A stretch of 64,000 nt of DNA from UBA5018 sp947463165 (lineage in GTDB: Bacteria; Cyanobacteriota; Cyanobacteriia; PCC-6307; Cyanobiaceae). The notes below the pieces were generated by a model that was not told the DNA's origin, made no database searches, and was given only the letters and a program-made list of their open reading frames with translations. Made by a program: the position numbers and the translations under genes. Each line of letters opens with the position of its first letter. Position 1 is the first letter of the stretch. Of this stretch, positions 1-9,323 are shown piece by piece. The stretch covers positions 186,001 through 250,000 of the forward strand of contig CALRTY020000001.1 of NCBI GenBank assembly GCA_943371245.1, written 5' to 3'.

Positions 1-15
1 CAGATTTAATTCAAA

Positions 16-804
16 TTAGCTGCCGCCGCGCAGAGGATTTGGGTCGATGGGGAAGTCGACGCCGGTGATCAAATTGTTGGCATCGAGGATTACAAACAGG
101 TTGTCGGTGAGCCTGTTGAACTCGGTCTGCACCAGCACCAGGCGCTGATCCGGGTTCTCAGCCGCCTCCACCAGCCGCTTCACCTGGATGAAATTGCCAG
201 TGCTTCGCTGCAGGCGCTGCCACTTGGCCTGTAGCGAGGCGGCGCTCACCTCCTTCTGCATGGCAGGGCTGAAAAAGCTGCGGGCGCTCACGTATTGGCC
301 CTGGCTGATGGCGTTCATGAATTGAGCCACCACCTTGCTTGGAGCCTGGTCGGTCTTGTCGATGTAAAAGCCGCTCAACTGACCTTTGGGGTTGAGCATG
401 AGGAATAGATCTTGCCTGCCAGCAGCGGTAACGACCGCGGCCTCCACCGTTGTGGTTTGCAGGCCGCTCTGAACGCTGAGCAGTTTCCAGCTCAGCAAGC
501 GGGCGCGTTTAGCCATGGTGGCAGCCACCATGGCTGGGCTACTTACCTGCTGCAACTCAGGCGCGAACTGGCCAAAGCGGGCATTGGCATCTCGATTCCG
601 CTCGGCCTCGAGGATCTCGTTGGCGGCGGCACGGGCCTGGTCAACGCTCAAGGCCGGCTGGCTGGTGAGCGGCGCAGCCCCACCCGCCTGAGCGAGCGGA
701 TTTGGCTGGGCACGCACCGGCAGCAAGCAGGGGCCCGCCAGGCTGGCGCCCGCCAGAGCCAAAAGGGTGGCCAGAGCAAAGGCCTTATCGGCGGGGCGCT
801 GCAT
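16..804 (-). CDS. Secreted DUF3887-like protein
   Basis: A protein of about 262 residues with an N-terminal hydrophobic signal segment (residues ~8-30, ending near PVRAQ), so probably exported. The C-terminal half has the pattern of DUF3887 domains: a helical region with repeated 'VVAQFMNAISQGQYVSARSFF' style elements split across the domain, then beta strands ending in ITGVDFP. The function of the family is unknown. I chose the internal ATG at 804 because translation upstream of it is Arg/Pro/Trp-rich shadow sequence of the preceding hydrolase and because the signal peptide begins exactly there. It lies 22 bp downstream of the hydrolase gene and may be co-transcribed. Confidence 0.7.
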   Translation of the reverse strand: MQRPADKAFALATLLALAGASLAGPCLLPVRAQPNPLAQAGGAAPLTSQPALSVDQARAAANEILEAERNRDANARFGQFAPELQQVSSPAMVAATMAKRARLLSWKLLSVQSGLQTTTVEAAVVTAAGRQDLFLMLNPKGQLSGFYIDKTDQAPSKVVAQFMNAISQGQYVSARSFFSPAMQKEVSAASLQAKWQRLQRSTGNFIQVKRLVEAAENPDQRLVLVQTEFNRLTDNLFVILDANNLITGVDFPIDPNPLRGGS

Positions 805-826
805 TGGCTGGGCGGAAACTGTTGGC

Positions 827-2563
827 TCAGTTTGCCCCAGGTGCCCCTGGGCTGATCGGCACCAACCGCAGCCTGGCCTGGGCCAACTCCAGCCAAATAG
901 TGATGGTTCGGTGGCTGCTGCTGCTACCGCCCAGGGGCAGGCTGCCGTCGCCGGGATTGACCGAAATTTGAGGCCAGGCCGCCCCCGCCAGCGACAGGCG
1001 CAGGGCCTCACCCGCTTCCAGCCGAGCGGCCAGGGGCTGCAGGTTCAACCGCAGGCGGGGGGCGGACTGATCGGGGCCGGCCTGGCCGTAGACGCGCAAG
1101 AACCCCGTAGCCAACTGGCTTACCCGCTGGCCATCGCCGCTGACCACCGCCAGGGCGGCGGCGAGATCGAAGCTGGCTTGATCGGCGCCCACCGTCAGCA
1201 GCAGTTCCGGTTGGCCCACCAGGGCCAGGCTCTCCGCCAGGGGGGAGCTGGTGAAGCAGACCACATCACAGCGGCCATCGAGGTCGGCCCGATCACAGGG
1301 CCCCGCATCGAGCCCCAGGTGGCCGCCCCGACCGGGCACCGGCCGCCAGGGGTCATGCACAAATTCCACCCGCCCATGGCCCTGGCCGCCGGGCAACAGC
1401 TGGCCCTCGTCGGCGCGGACGGCGGCCAGGCCGCCGCTGGCCAGTCCCCAGCACTGCCCCTCAGGCCCGCCCCCCCCGGCAGAGGGCTGCTCGGCGAAGG
1501 GCTCCCGCAGCCAGCTGCCGCTGCTCTGGCACTGCACAGCAACCGCCACCGCAAGGGTTGACTCGCTGGCCAGCTCCAGGGGCAAGTCGCTAGCCAGCTG
1601 CACGCTTTGCCCCGGGCCGAAAGCTTGTGGAGGGCGCTCAGCTTGCAGATGGCGGCGGAAGAAGGCCAGTTGCAATTCATCGATGCCGCCGCGCCAATCG
1701 AGATGGGTCCAGGCGCCGATGCGCAGCAGGGGCTGTCCACCGGCGGCTAAGCAGCGGCGCCAGAGATCCAGCACGCCCCTCAGATGGGGGTCGTACCAGC
1801 CGCCGATCAACAAGATCGGCTGGCGCAGCAGCGCCAGGGAGATCGGATGCCGCCGCCAGCCCAACTCCTCAGCCGGATCCCTTTGCAGCCAGCCCAGGGC
1901 CATGCCCCGGGGATCGTGCTGGGCCAGCAGGGCCATCCCCTCCCTCAGGAAGGCCTGGCTTTCGAGGCTGCGGCGGATCTGGCTCCAGGCCTGTTCATCC
2001 CCGCGTCTGCGGCACTGCAGCGCCGCCAGTTGCAAACCCCAAGCCAAGCCCAGGGCCCACCAGTGGGCACCCCCCTCGCTCGCCCAGTGATCGCGTTCAC
2101 TCGGCCCGGCCATGGCCGGGGCCAGGCAATCCGGCAGGGCGGTGGGATCGCTCTCGGCGGCGGCATTGAGCAGCTGGCTGAGGCCCTGATAAGAAAAGCC
2201 ATAACTGCCCAGCCGGCCATTGGCCCAGGCCAGACCCCGGGCCCAGCGCACCGCCTCGGCGCCATCGGCCGCCTCCTGGTCAAAGCCACCGAAATGGCCT
2301 TCCGAATCCCCCTGGCCGCGCACGTCCTGCACCACCACCACAAATCCCTGGGCCGCGTACCAGCTGGGGTGGGCGTAGGTGATCGTCGAAGCGATCGCCC
2401 GGCCGTAGGGCTGGCGCATCAGCAGCACGGGCCAGCGGCCATCCCCCAGGGGTCGCCACAGCCGACTGGCCAGACGGGTGCCGTCGCCACAGGTCATCCA
2501 GAGGTCCTGCTGGCAGACGGGCATGGCGGCGGGCGTCACTCGATCACAGGCGATCGGCTCCAA
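827..2563 (-). CDS. CocE/NonD family alpha/beta hydrolase
   Basis: 578 residues, normal for the CocE/NonD (X-Pro dipeptidyl-peptidase-like) family. Visible features are the opening strand region with WMTCGDGTRLASRLWRP, the oxyanion segment QDVRGQGDSEG, the nucleophile elbow GSYGFSYQG (Ser about residue 124), a downstream Asp in GGWYDPHLRG, a His in GAWTHLDW, and a C-terminal jelly-roll-like region. The family hydrolyses esters, amides or peptides; the substrate cannot be told from sequence. There is no signal peptide, so it is likely cytoplasmic. It sits in a minus-strand run with a small secreted protein 23 bp upstream and the DUF3887-like gene 22 bp downstream. Confidence 0.85.
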   Translation of the reverse strand: MEPIACDRVTPAAMPVCQQDLWMTCGDGTRLASRLWRPLGDGRWPVLLMRQPYGRAIASTITYAHPSWYAAQGFVVVVQDVRGQGDSEGHFGGFDQEAADGAEAVRWARGLAWANGRLGSYGFSYQGLSQLLNAAAESDPTALPDCLAPAMAGPSERDHWASEGGAHWWALGLAWGLQLAALQCRRRGDEQAWSQIRRSLESQAFLREGMALLAQHDPRGMALGWLQRDPAEELGWRRHPISLALLRQPILLIGGWYDPHLRGVLDLWRRCLAAGGQPLLRIGAWTHLDWRGGIDELQLAFFRRHLQAERPPQAFGPGQSVQLASDLPLELASESTLAVAVAVQCQSSGSWLREPFAEQPSAGGGGPEGQCWGLASGGLAAVRADEGQLLPGGQGHGRVEFVHDPWRPVPGRGGHLGLDAGPCDRADLDGRCDVVCFTSSPLAESLALVGQPELLLTVGADQASFDLAAALAVVSGDGQRVSQLATGFLRVYGQAGPDQSAPRLRLNLQPLAARLEAGEALRLSLAGAAWPQISVNPGDGSLPLGGSSSSHRTITIWLELAQARLRLVPISPGAPGAN

Positions 2564-2586
2564 ACGGATTCAGCGCTGATCCGGGT

Positions 2587-2865
2587 TCAGCGCACATCAG
2601 GGCAGTGCAGACCCACCACATATGTGGTGAGCACCTCAGCATCCATGGGCGAAAGATTTTGCTCCCGCGCCACCATCGACACCGCCTGGGGTGAATTGGA
2701 AGCCACCCCCTGGGCATTGAGCTGGCGCAGCTGAGCACACAGGGCCTTGGCCCGGGCCGGATTGGCCTTCACCGATTCCAATAAAGCCGACTGGGCTGCC
2801 CCGGGACCGGCCCAGAGGGCGAGGCTGGCGGCCACGAGAGCGAAAATGCGCAGGACGGGCACCAT
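2587..2865 (-). CDS. Small secreted protein of unknown function
   Basis: 92 residues with a clear N-terminal signal peptide (hydrophobic residues 5-20, cleavage likely after GPGAAQ). The mature part is about 68 residues, helical, with two cysteines (CAQLRQLNAQG and LHCPDVR) that could form a disulfide. I do not recognise a named domain; short exported proteins of this type are common in picocyanobacteria. It precedes the CocE/NonD hydrolase on the same strand by 23 bp, so co-expression is likely, but no functional link is shown. Confidence 0.65.
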   Translation of the reverse strand: MVPVLRIFALVAASLALWAGPGAAQSALLESVKANPARAKALCAQLRQLNAQGVASNSPQAVSMVAREQNLSPMDAEVLTTYVVGLHCPDVR

Positions 2866-2929
2866 CTGGTTAACCCGAAAGATTTATCTATTCCAGTCAG
2901 CTGCAGGCGAGCACTGCGGGGCGTTGGGG

Positions 2930-3328
2930 TCAGTTCGAGGAGCGACCGGAACCCTGCCTCGCCCGCTGAATCCAGCGCCGCAGGGTGGCCAGTTCCACCA
3001 TCGGCATGGCCTCGCCGGTAAGGCTGCGCTGTAGTCGGCCGATGGAGCGATGCAGTTGATGGGGATCGGCGGCGGCCAAACCCCTGGGGTCGGCAATACC
3101 CGCGTAGAGCAGCAGGGCCGCCTCGGCGGGCTCCAGGGCCACGGCCACCACCAGGCGGGCCTGACCGCGCAGCTTGATCAAACCCGCCTCACTGGCTCCG
3201 CCCGGGCGGCTCAGCTGGCGCAGCTGGGCATCGCTGAGGCGGGCCAGCTGCGGCCAGTGCAAGATTCCGGCCGCTTCCAGCTGGCTTTGTTCCCGCTGCA
3301 GGTGACGGGGCAGGCGCCCAAGGCTCAA
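2930..3328 (-). CDS. DUF4332-like helix-hairpin-helix protein
   Basis: A 132-residue protein with the look of DUF4332: short repeated helix-hairpin-helix units such as LPRHLQREQSQLEAAGI, LSDAQLRQLSRPG and LYAGIADPRGLAAADPHQL. DUF4332 resembles the tandem HhH folds of DNA polymerase/ligase-type proteins; its role is unknown. There is no in-frame ATG near the expected N-terminus; the best start is TTG at 3328, which overlaps the TGA stop of the upstream ycf51-like gene (TTGA) and implies translational coupling. The long open frame running further upstream is Arg/Gly-rich shadow of ycf51 and is not taken as coding. Confidence 0.6.
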   Translation of the reverse strand: MSLGRLPRHLQREQSQLEAAGILHWPQLARLSDAQLRQLSRPGGASEAGLIKLRGQARLVVAVALEPAEAALLLYAGIADPRGLAAADPHQLHRSIGRLQRSLTGEAMPMVELATLRRWIQRARQGSGRSSN

Positions 3329-3798
3329 GGGATCAGCCTCACCTCGCCGGTGAACAGATTGCGCTTTGCCTCGGCCAGCACCACCGGACGGCTGATGCCA
3401 GCTCCAGCGGATTCCACCCGCCGCAGGCGCACCGTCACCTCCCCATCGGTAGAGGAGCGGCCACTGCCGCGCAGGTTGCGGGCCACCTGCTCCACGCTGG
3501 GGCCGGCGGCGTCGGGGGAAAGGGAGTCCGGTGCGGCCGCAATCACCAAGTCGGCGCCGTTGTCGAACACCACCGGCACGCCGATGGCGCCGGGCACGAC
3601 CACCCGGGGGGTGTAGCTGATCGCAAAGGCCGCGCAGGAGAGCGCCAGCAGGGTGGTGAAGCTGGTGATCCCCACCAGCCGGAAGCGGAAGCCCCACCGG
3701 GCCCAAAACCCCACCACCATCAAGAGGGCCAGCAGACCGCTGGCGATGCCCAGCCAGCGGGCGGCCAGAAGCAGGATCGGATCAGCGGCCAGGGCCAT
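3325..3798 (-). CDS. ycf51: Ycf51 / DUF2518 family membrane protein
   Basis: 157 residues with two N-terminal transmembrane helices (residues ~9-30 and ~38-60) followed by a soluble domain. The segment FRFRLVGITSFTTLLAL, then PRVVVPGAIGVPVVFDNGAD, and the C-terminal RPVVLAEAKRNLFTGEVR match the pattern I recall for Ycf51, a protein conserved in cyanobacteria and red-algal plastids whose function is unknown. Its stop codon overlaps the TTG start of the DUF4332-like gene. Divergent from tamB with about 67 bp between start codons, so both promoters lie in a very short shared region. Confidence 0.75.
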   Translation of the reverse strand: MALAADPILLLAARWLGIASGLLALLMVVGFWARWGFRFRLVGITSFTTLLALSCAAFAISYTPRVVVPGAIGVPVVFDNGADLVIAAAPDSLSPDAAGPSVEQVARNLRGSGRSSTDGEVTVRLRRVESAGAGISRPVVLAEAKRNLFTGEVRLIP

Positions 3799-3865
3799 CG
3801 GGCGAGGGGAGCCAAGTCAACGCACCTATATTCGGCCCCACGACTGCGGCGGTAGGCCCTCGGCA

Positions 3866-6800
3866 ATGGCGTTCTCGCCCCAGCAAGGGCCAGGGGATGG
3901 GTCGAAACCCGATCGAGACCAGTCTGGTGCGGGCCCAACTGCTGCCCCCTTAGCTGCTTGCAGCGAACCCGCCCCCCGCCCGGCGCGTTGGCGTCGCACC
4001 CTGGGGTTATCAGCCCTGGGTATCGGCCTGGTGGCCATGGGCCTCGGCAGCGCCGAAATGATCCTGCGCCGGGTCTACGACTCGCTGAAACCAAGCCTGG
4101 AACGGCAGCTGGGCGAGCTGCTCGGCCATCCGCTGCAGTTGGGTGCAATGCGCGGCATCGGCTGGTACGGCATCGGCTGGCATGGCATCGGTTGGCTCGG
4201 CGTGGAGCTGGGGCCATCGCGACTGCTGCCCGTTGCCGCCGATCGCTCCAGTGTCAGGGCCCAGGGGCTCAGCGTCAGCCTTGACCCCTGGGCCAGCCTG
4301 CGCCAGCGAGAAGCCGTGCTGCAGCTGGATTTGAGCGGGGTGGAGGCAAACCTCCAGCGCAATCGCAATGGCCAGTACTGGGTGTTGGGGCCGACCAAGC
4401 CGGCAGCTAAGCAGCCGCGGCTGGCCCTGCGGATGCGGCTGCTGCAACCGGCTCGGCTGCGGCTTGAACCCGCCGGCCTCCGCGCCCGGGTGAGCGCTGA
4501 GCTGGCCCTGCAGCCGCGGCGCCACAGCCTGCAACTGCAGGGGCGGCTGCAGCCCAGCCAAGGCGGCAGCATCTGGCTGCAGCTCGCCGGCGAATGGAAT
4601 AAGCAGCGCTGGACCGCCAAGCTGCGGGGCGAACGCTTGCCACTGGCACCACTGCGGCCCGCATTGAAGCTGCCTGGCAGCCTCGGCGGCCAGGCCCAGG
4701 GGGTACTGGAATTGAGCTTGGCCAAGAACAGGGTTGGTTGCCAGGGGGGGCTGCGGCTGAGCGATCTGCACTGGCAAGCGGGCACCACGGAGCCCTTGCG
4801 GGCGTCCGCCATCAACCTCAGCTGCAGAGACCAGCAGTTGCAGCTCCAGGCACCGAGTTGGCAATACGACAGCTGGCGCGGCAGCCTCGCTTTGACGGCC
4901 CATCCCCAGCCAGCAGCTGCGGGCCTGGCCATGCGCTGGACGGGGCGCCTGGAAGCCCGCCAGGCCACCGACCGCTCCCAGCCCCTGCGCTTGAGCGCCA
5001 GCGGCCTGTGGAGCGGCCGCCAGCTGCGCCACTTAATGCTGCAAGCCCGCAAGCCAGGATTGCGGCTTGAGGCCAGCGGCAGCCTGGGGGATCGGCTCGA
5101 TCTCAGCAGTCGCTTTCAAATCCAACCCGCGGCCCTGGGCCTCAAACCCGCCCCGCCAGACTGGTTGCTGCGGCCGGCGCTCAGCGGCAGTCTGCGGGCC
5201 ACAGGGGCGCTGCGGGCCCCCTCGCTGCAGGCCGAACTGCAACAACAGGCCAATCCACTGCTCGGTCCCTGGCGGGCGTCCCTGCTCTGGGACGGCCAAC
5301 AACTGCTACTACGGCAATTCCGCAGTGATCAGCTGCTGGCCAGTGGCAGCCTGCCCCTGGAAATACGGGCCAATCGGGGTCTCAGCAGCGGCGATCTGGC
5401 CCTGCAATTGCAACTGCGCCGCTATCCCCTCGCCAGGCTCCAGCCCGTGATCGGCAGCCGCCTGGAGGGGGTGCTCGATGTCAAAGGAGAGGTGCGGGGC
5501 CCCCTGAGGGCCCTGGTGCCCCAGCTGGAATTGGCCTTGGAGCGCCCCGGCGCCGGCCCCCTGGCCCTGCCGGAGAGCTGGCAAGGCCAGTGGCAGGGCC
5601 AGGGGGCCGGCGGTGGCAACCTGCGGATGGTGTCCTTGGCACCGGCGCCGGTGGGCCAACTGAACATGAGGCTCGATCGCCGCTGGCTGCCGGTGGCGGT
5701 GCAACTGCAGCGCGGTGGCGGCAGCCTGGCACTGGCCGGTGAACCCAAGGCCTACAAATGGCAAGCCCAGCGACTATCGCTTGATGGGCTGCAATTGCAG
5801 GTGGGGCCCAAGGGCCGATTTCAGCCATTGCAGGGCAGGTTGAGCGGCAAGGGACAACTAAATCTCCAACCGCTGGCCTTTGCCGGGCAGGTGGGCTTGG
5901 ATCAACCTGCTTTTCTTGGCGTCCGCGCCCAGCAGCTGCAACTGCAGGGAAGCTATGGCGATCGCAATTACAGAGCCAAGGGCTCAGCCAATTTTGCGGG
6001 CGGTGGCCATCTGGACCTGGACTGGAGCGGTCGCTGGCATGGGGCGTTCCGCAGCCGCATCGCAGGCCGGGGCCTGGGGGCAAACCTGTTTCGCGAGCTG
6101 GCGGCGGCCTGGCCCCATTGGCGGGGCGAGCCAGAGGCAAATACCGGCCGTGCCGCCGATCTGGGCAACCTGGTGTTCGACACCCTGGGCGCTTCGGTGG
6201 AAGACCAGCTGGCCGCCCTGGACCAGGCCCGCGCCCGGCTGCTGGCAAGGCAGACCAGCGGTTCAAAGACCACCGCGGCCCAACGGCTGGAGCACCTGCA
6301 AGCCCGGGTGGATCTTGATCTGGCATTGGAGGGCCCCAGCTTGGCCGCCGCCCGCGCCGATCTGGCCCTGCGCGGCCACCTGTGGCTAGACGGCGCAGAC
6401 CAGGACATCGCCCTCACCGGAACACCGCTGGTGGCCCGGATTCAAGGACCCCTGGGCGGCGGCGACGGCAGCTTCAGTCTCGAGCAGCTGCCGCTCTCGC
6501 TGGTGGCCCTGCTCACCCAGTTGCCACCAGAGCTGCGGGGTAGCCTCACCGCCCGTGGCCGTTACCGCCTAGGCGGCATTAGTCCAGCCCTGGCCATGGA
6601 TCTGGGGTTGCGGGACGGCCGGCTGCGCAGCACCCCCCTGGCCCTCGAACAGGGGCGGGTGGCCCTGGACAACGGACGGCTGAAACTGAATCTGGCCCTG
6701 CGGGCGGCGGGCGCCAGCAGCAGCGTGGATCTATCGGGCCTGATACCGATCGATCCAACCTCGCCAGAGCTGCAATTGCGGCTGGCTAGCCGCGGTGATG

Positions 6801-8296
6801 GCCTGCGCTTCCTGGCCAGTTTTGCTGAACCCAACCTGGTGTGGCAGCAGGGCGGTGCCGATATGCAGTTACTGGTTAGGGGCAGCCTGCAGGAACCGAT
6901 CGTCAATGGCTTCCTCGGTGTCAGGGAGGGCCAGCTGCGCCTGTTCGAGCAGACCCTGAGCAACCTGCAGGGCACGGTGCTGTTCGACTTCGAGCAACTG
7001 GACATCCAGCGGCTATCGGCTTCGGTGGGAGCCAAGGGCAGCATCAGCGCCAAGGGCAGCCTTGGCTTGTGGCGGGATCTACCCCAGGCAGCTGGCCAGG
7101 GGCTGCAGGTGAACCTGAGCCAGGTGCCGTTCAAGCTGCCCCAATTCGCCGCCCAGGCCGATGGCGATCTCCTGGTGCGGGGCAACCTGCGCCAGCTGGT
7201 GATGGGCGGCGATCTGCGCATCGCCCGCGGCAACCTGAACGCCCAGGGTGGCCAACTGGCCAGCGGTGGGGACTCCGATGCCAAAGGCGTCTCCTTGCCA
7301 GAACTGGTGGAATCCGGTTGGGACTTCCAGCAGCCCTTGCTGCTGTTGATGGGCCCCCAGCTGAACACCGATGCCACCGCCGGCCTGCGCTCCTCCCTGC
7401 CCAAGTCGAGCCCCCTGGCCTTCGACAACCTGCGGCTGCGCTTTGGACCAGATCTACGGGTAGGGGTGCCAAACCTGGCCAATTTCAGCGTTGGCGGTCA
7501 GTTGCGCCTCAGTGGACGGCTCGACTCCTCGCTGCGGGCCAGTGGCCTGGTGCGGCTGCTCAAGGGCCGGGTAAATCTGTTTACCACCAGTTTCAGCCTC
7601 GATCCCGAGGTGCCCAACGTGGCGGTGTTCACCCCTTCGCTGGGATTGATGCCCTATGTGGATATCGCCCTGCGCACCCGCGTCTCCGACAGCCTTTCCA
7701 GCGGCGGCATCGGTTTGGGCGGACTGGAGACCGGCAGCGGCCAATCCCTGAATCAGTTGGAGGGCAACAGCTCCCTCAACCCGCTCAACCTGGTGCGGAT
7801 CACCGTGAGCGCCAGCGGCCCCGCCGATCGAATTGCCGAAAATTTGCAGCTGCGCAGCAGCCCCCCCATGACCAAGGAGCGACTGCTCGCCCTGATTGGC
7901 GGCAACTCCCTGGCCGGCCTCAGTGGCGGCCGCGCCGGTGCGGCCCTGGCCACCGTGGTGGGCCAGTCGTTGCTGTCGCCGGTGCTCGGCGGGCTCAGTG
8001 AAGTGTTCGGGGAGCGCGTCAGTGTTGCCCTCTATCCCACCTACGTGAGTCCAGAGTTGACCGATGGCAAATCGCTGCGCTCCCAGCAGGTGCCGCCCCA
8101 ACTGGTTTTGGGCACGGAAATCGGCCTGGATGTGAGCGACCGCTTCAATGCATCGGTGCTGACAGCCCCGAACCGCTCAGACATCCCCAACCAGATGACG
8201 CTCACCTACAAGGCCTCGGAGATCCTCAATTTGCAGGGCAGTTTCAATACCCAAGGGGCTTGGCAGGGGCAACTACAACTCTTCTTCCGCTTCTAA
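3866..8296 (+). CDS. tamB: TamB-family (DUF490) translocation/assembly protein
   Basis: 1476 residues. A proline-rich N-terminus is followed by one transmembrane anchor (residues ~55-75, SALGIGLVAMGLGSAE), a very long region of repeated amphipathic beta strands, and a C-terminal DUF490 domain ending in a strand with terminal aromatic residue (QLQLFFRF). TamB-type proteins are AsmA-like bridges between inner and outer membranes; they work with a BamA-like partner in outer-membrane assembly or with lipid transport. Cyanobacteria carry one long copy. The ATG at 3866 is chosen because upstream codons are antisense to ycf51. The stop codon is embedded in a 19-bp tandem repeat that continues into the next gene's start. 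Confidence 0.9.
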   Translation: MAFSPQQGPGDGSKPDRDQSGAGPTAAPLAACSEPAPRPARWRRTLGLSALGIGLVAMGLGSAEMILRRVYDSLKPSLERQLGELLGHPLQLGAMRGIGWYGIGWHGIGWLGVELGPSRLLPVAADRSSVRAQGLSVSLDPWASLRQREAVLQLDLSGVEANLQRNRNGQYWVLGPTKPAAKQPRLALRMRLLQPARLRLEPAGLRARVSAELALQPRRHSLQLQGRLQPSQGGSIWLQLAGEWNKQRWTAKLRGERLPLAPLRPALKLPGSLGGQAQGVLELSLAKNRVGCQGGLRLSDLHWQAGTTEPLRASAINLSCRDQQLQLQAPSWQYDSWRGSLALTAHPQPAAAGLAMRWTGRLEARQATDRSQPLRLSASGLWSGRQLRHLMLQARKPGLRLEASGSLGDRLDLSSRFQIQPAALGLKPAPPDWLLRPALSGSLRATGALRAPSLQAELQQQANPLLGPWRASLLWDGQQLLLRQFRSDQLLASGSLPLEIRANRGLSSGDLALQLQLRRYPLARLQPVIGSRLEGVLDVKGEVRGPLRALVPQLELALERPGAGPLALPESWQGQWQGQGAGGGNLRMVSLAPAPVGQLNMRLDRRWLPVAVQLQRGGGSLALAGEPKAYKWQAQRLSLDGLQLQVGPKGRFQPLQGRLSGKGQLNLQPLAFAGQVGLDQPAFLGVRAQQLQLQGSYGDRNYRAKGSANFAGGGHLDLDWSGRWHGAFRSRIAGRGLGANLFRELAAAWPHWRGEPEANTGRAADLGNLVFDTLGASVEDQLAALDQARARLLARQTSGSKTTAAQRLEHLQARVDLDLALEGPSLAAARADLALRGHLWLDGADQDIALTGTPLVARIQGPLGGGDGSFSLEQLPLSLVALLTQLPPELRGSLTARGRYRLGGISPALAMDLGLRDGRLRSTPLALEQGRVALDNGRLKLNLALRAAGASSSVDLSGLIPIDPTSPELQLRLASRGDGLRFLASFAEPNLVWQQGGADMQLLVRGSLQEPIVNGFLGVREGQLRLFEQTLSNLQGTVLFDFEQLDIQRLSASVGAKGSISAKGSLGLWRDLPQAAGQGLQVNLSQVPFKLPQFAAQADGDLLVRGNLRQLVMGGDLRIARGNLNAQGGQLASGGDSDAKGVSLPELVESGWDFQQPLLLLMGPQLNTDATAGLRSSLPKSSPLAFDNLRLRFGPDLRVGVPNLANFSVGGQLRLSGRLDSSLRASGLVRLLKGRVNLFTTSFSLDPEVPNVAVFTPSLGLMPYVDIALRTRVSDSLSSGGIGLGGLETGSGQSLNQLEGNSSLNPLNLVRITVSASGPADRIAENLQLRSSPPMTKERLLALIGGNSLAGLSGGRAGAALATVVGQSLLSPVLGGLSEVFGERVSVALYPTYVSPELTDGKSLRSQQVPPQLVLGTEIGLDVSDRFNASVLTAPNRSDIPNQMTLTYKASEILNLQGSFNTQGAWQGQLQLFFRF

Positions 8297-8356
8297 AATG
8301 TTCTGCCGCTTCTGAAATTTTCTTCCGTAACTAAAATGTTCTTCCGTAAATAAATG
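8282..8356 (+). repeat. 19-bp tandem repeat (4 copies) spanning tamB stop and ROK kinase start
   Basis: Four head-to-tail units at 8282-8300, 8301-8319, 8320-8338 and 8339-8356 (last one 18 bp), consensus TTCTTCCGCTTCTAAAATG. The first unit encodes the final Phe-Phe-Arg-Phe-stop of TamB; the last unit supplies the ATG of the ROK kinase. Three further copies of the 'FFRF-stop' element therefore fill the whole intergenic gap. Confidence 0.9.
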
Positions 8357-9247
8357 AAAGACGAGCGCCAGCTGATCGGTGTGGATTTGGGCGGCACGGC
8401 AATCAAGTTGGCCCGCTTTGACCTGGCCGGGGAGCTGCTGGCGGAATTGGAGCTGGCCACCCCCCAGCCAGCGGTGCCAGGGGCGGTGACCATGGCCATC
8501 GCCGGCGCCATCGCCCAGCTGGATCCCGATCGACTGGCCGATCGAGTCGGCATCGGCCATCCCGGTCCGGCCGATCGCGGCGCTCGCCTGGCCAGGCTGG
8601 CGATCAACCTGCCGGGCTGGCGGGATGTGCCCCTGGCCGACTGGCTGGAGCCCTTACTGAGCCGAAAGGTGACCTGCGCCAACGACGCCAACTGTGCGGC
8701 CATCGCCGAACTGGAGCGCGGTGCGGCCCGGGACGCATCCGATGTGCTGCTACTGACCCTGGGAACGGGGGTGGGTGGCGCCTTGGTGCTAGGCGGCCAG
8801 TTGTTCACCGGCAGCCATGGCGCCGCCTCAGAGCCGGGCCTAATCGGCATCGATCCAGATGGGCCTGCCTGCAACAGCGGTAATCGCGGCTCCCTGGAGA
8901 GCTTTTGCAGTCTGCGGGGCCTGGCCCGGCTCAGCCCCCTGACGCCGCTGGAGCTCTGCCGCCAGGCCGATGCCGGCGAAGCCACGGCCCTGGCGGTATG
9001 GGAGCGCTACGGCCAACTGCTGGGCATTGGCGTGAGTTCGCTGCTCTACGTGATCACCCCAGAGCTGGTGTTACTGGGCGGCGGCATCAGCGGCGCCAGC
9101 CACCATTTCCTGCCTGCCCTGTGGCGAGAGGTGGAGAAGCGGGTGCTGGCGGTAAGCCGCCAGCAACTGGAAATCAGGCGTTGCCAGCTGGGCAACGGTG
9201 CCGGCCGCTTGGGGGCGGCGCTACTGGCCCGCGACCGGCTGGCCTGA
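8354..9247 (+). CDS. ROK family sugar kinase
   Basis: 297 residues, typical ROK length. The N-terminal phosphate-1 motif is IGVDLGGTAIK; the phosphate-2/catalytic region contains CANDANCAA with the catalytic Asp; LLLTLGTGVGGALVLGG is the phosphate/adenosine motif, and VLLGGGISGA is present near the end. The family's zinc-binding signature (CxCGxxGCxE) is altered to CNSGNRGSLE, losing two of three cysteines, as I recall for cyanobacterial glucokinase-like members. Likely phosphorylates glucose or another hexose using ATP. Its ATG is part of the 19-bp repeat array after tamB, leaving no recognisable Shine-Dalgarno, so expression may depend on tamB transcription. Confidence 0.85.
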   Translation: MKDERQLIGVDLGGTAIKLARFDLAGELLAELELATPQPAVPGAVTMAIAGAIAQLDPDRLADRVGIGHPGPADRGARLARLAINLPGWRDVPLADWLEPLLSRKVTCANDANCAAIAELERGAARDASDVLLLTLGTGVGGALVLGGQLFTGSHGAASEPGLIGIDPDGPACNSGNRGSLESFCSLRGLARLSPLTPLELCRQADAGEATALAVWERYGQLLGIGVSSLLYVITPELVLLGGGISGASHHFLPALWREVEKRVLAVSRQQLEIRRCQLGNGAGRLGAALLARDRLA

Positions 9248-9323
9248 AACCAGTTTTGGCCTTGCAACTGCGCCAGGCCCGGCTGTCGGTTGGGATGATG
9301 GCCTTCTGCCCCGCCCGATCTGG

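Noticed and set aside
767..2734. Long plus-strand open frames opposite the CocE/NonD hydrolase and the small secreted gene.
   Set aside because: Arg/Pro/Gly-rich composition typical of GC-rich antisense shadows and no recognisable domain, whereas the minus strand encodes conserved motifs.
4010..5052. Long minus-strand open frames opposite tamB.
   Set aside because: Gln/Leu/Ala/Pro-rich shadow translations of beta-strand repeats, with no start context and no domain.
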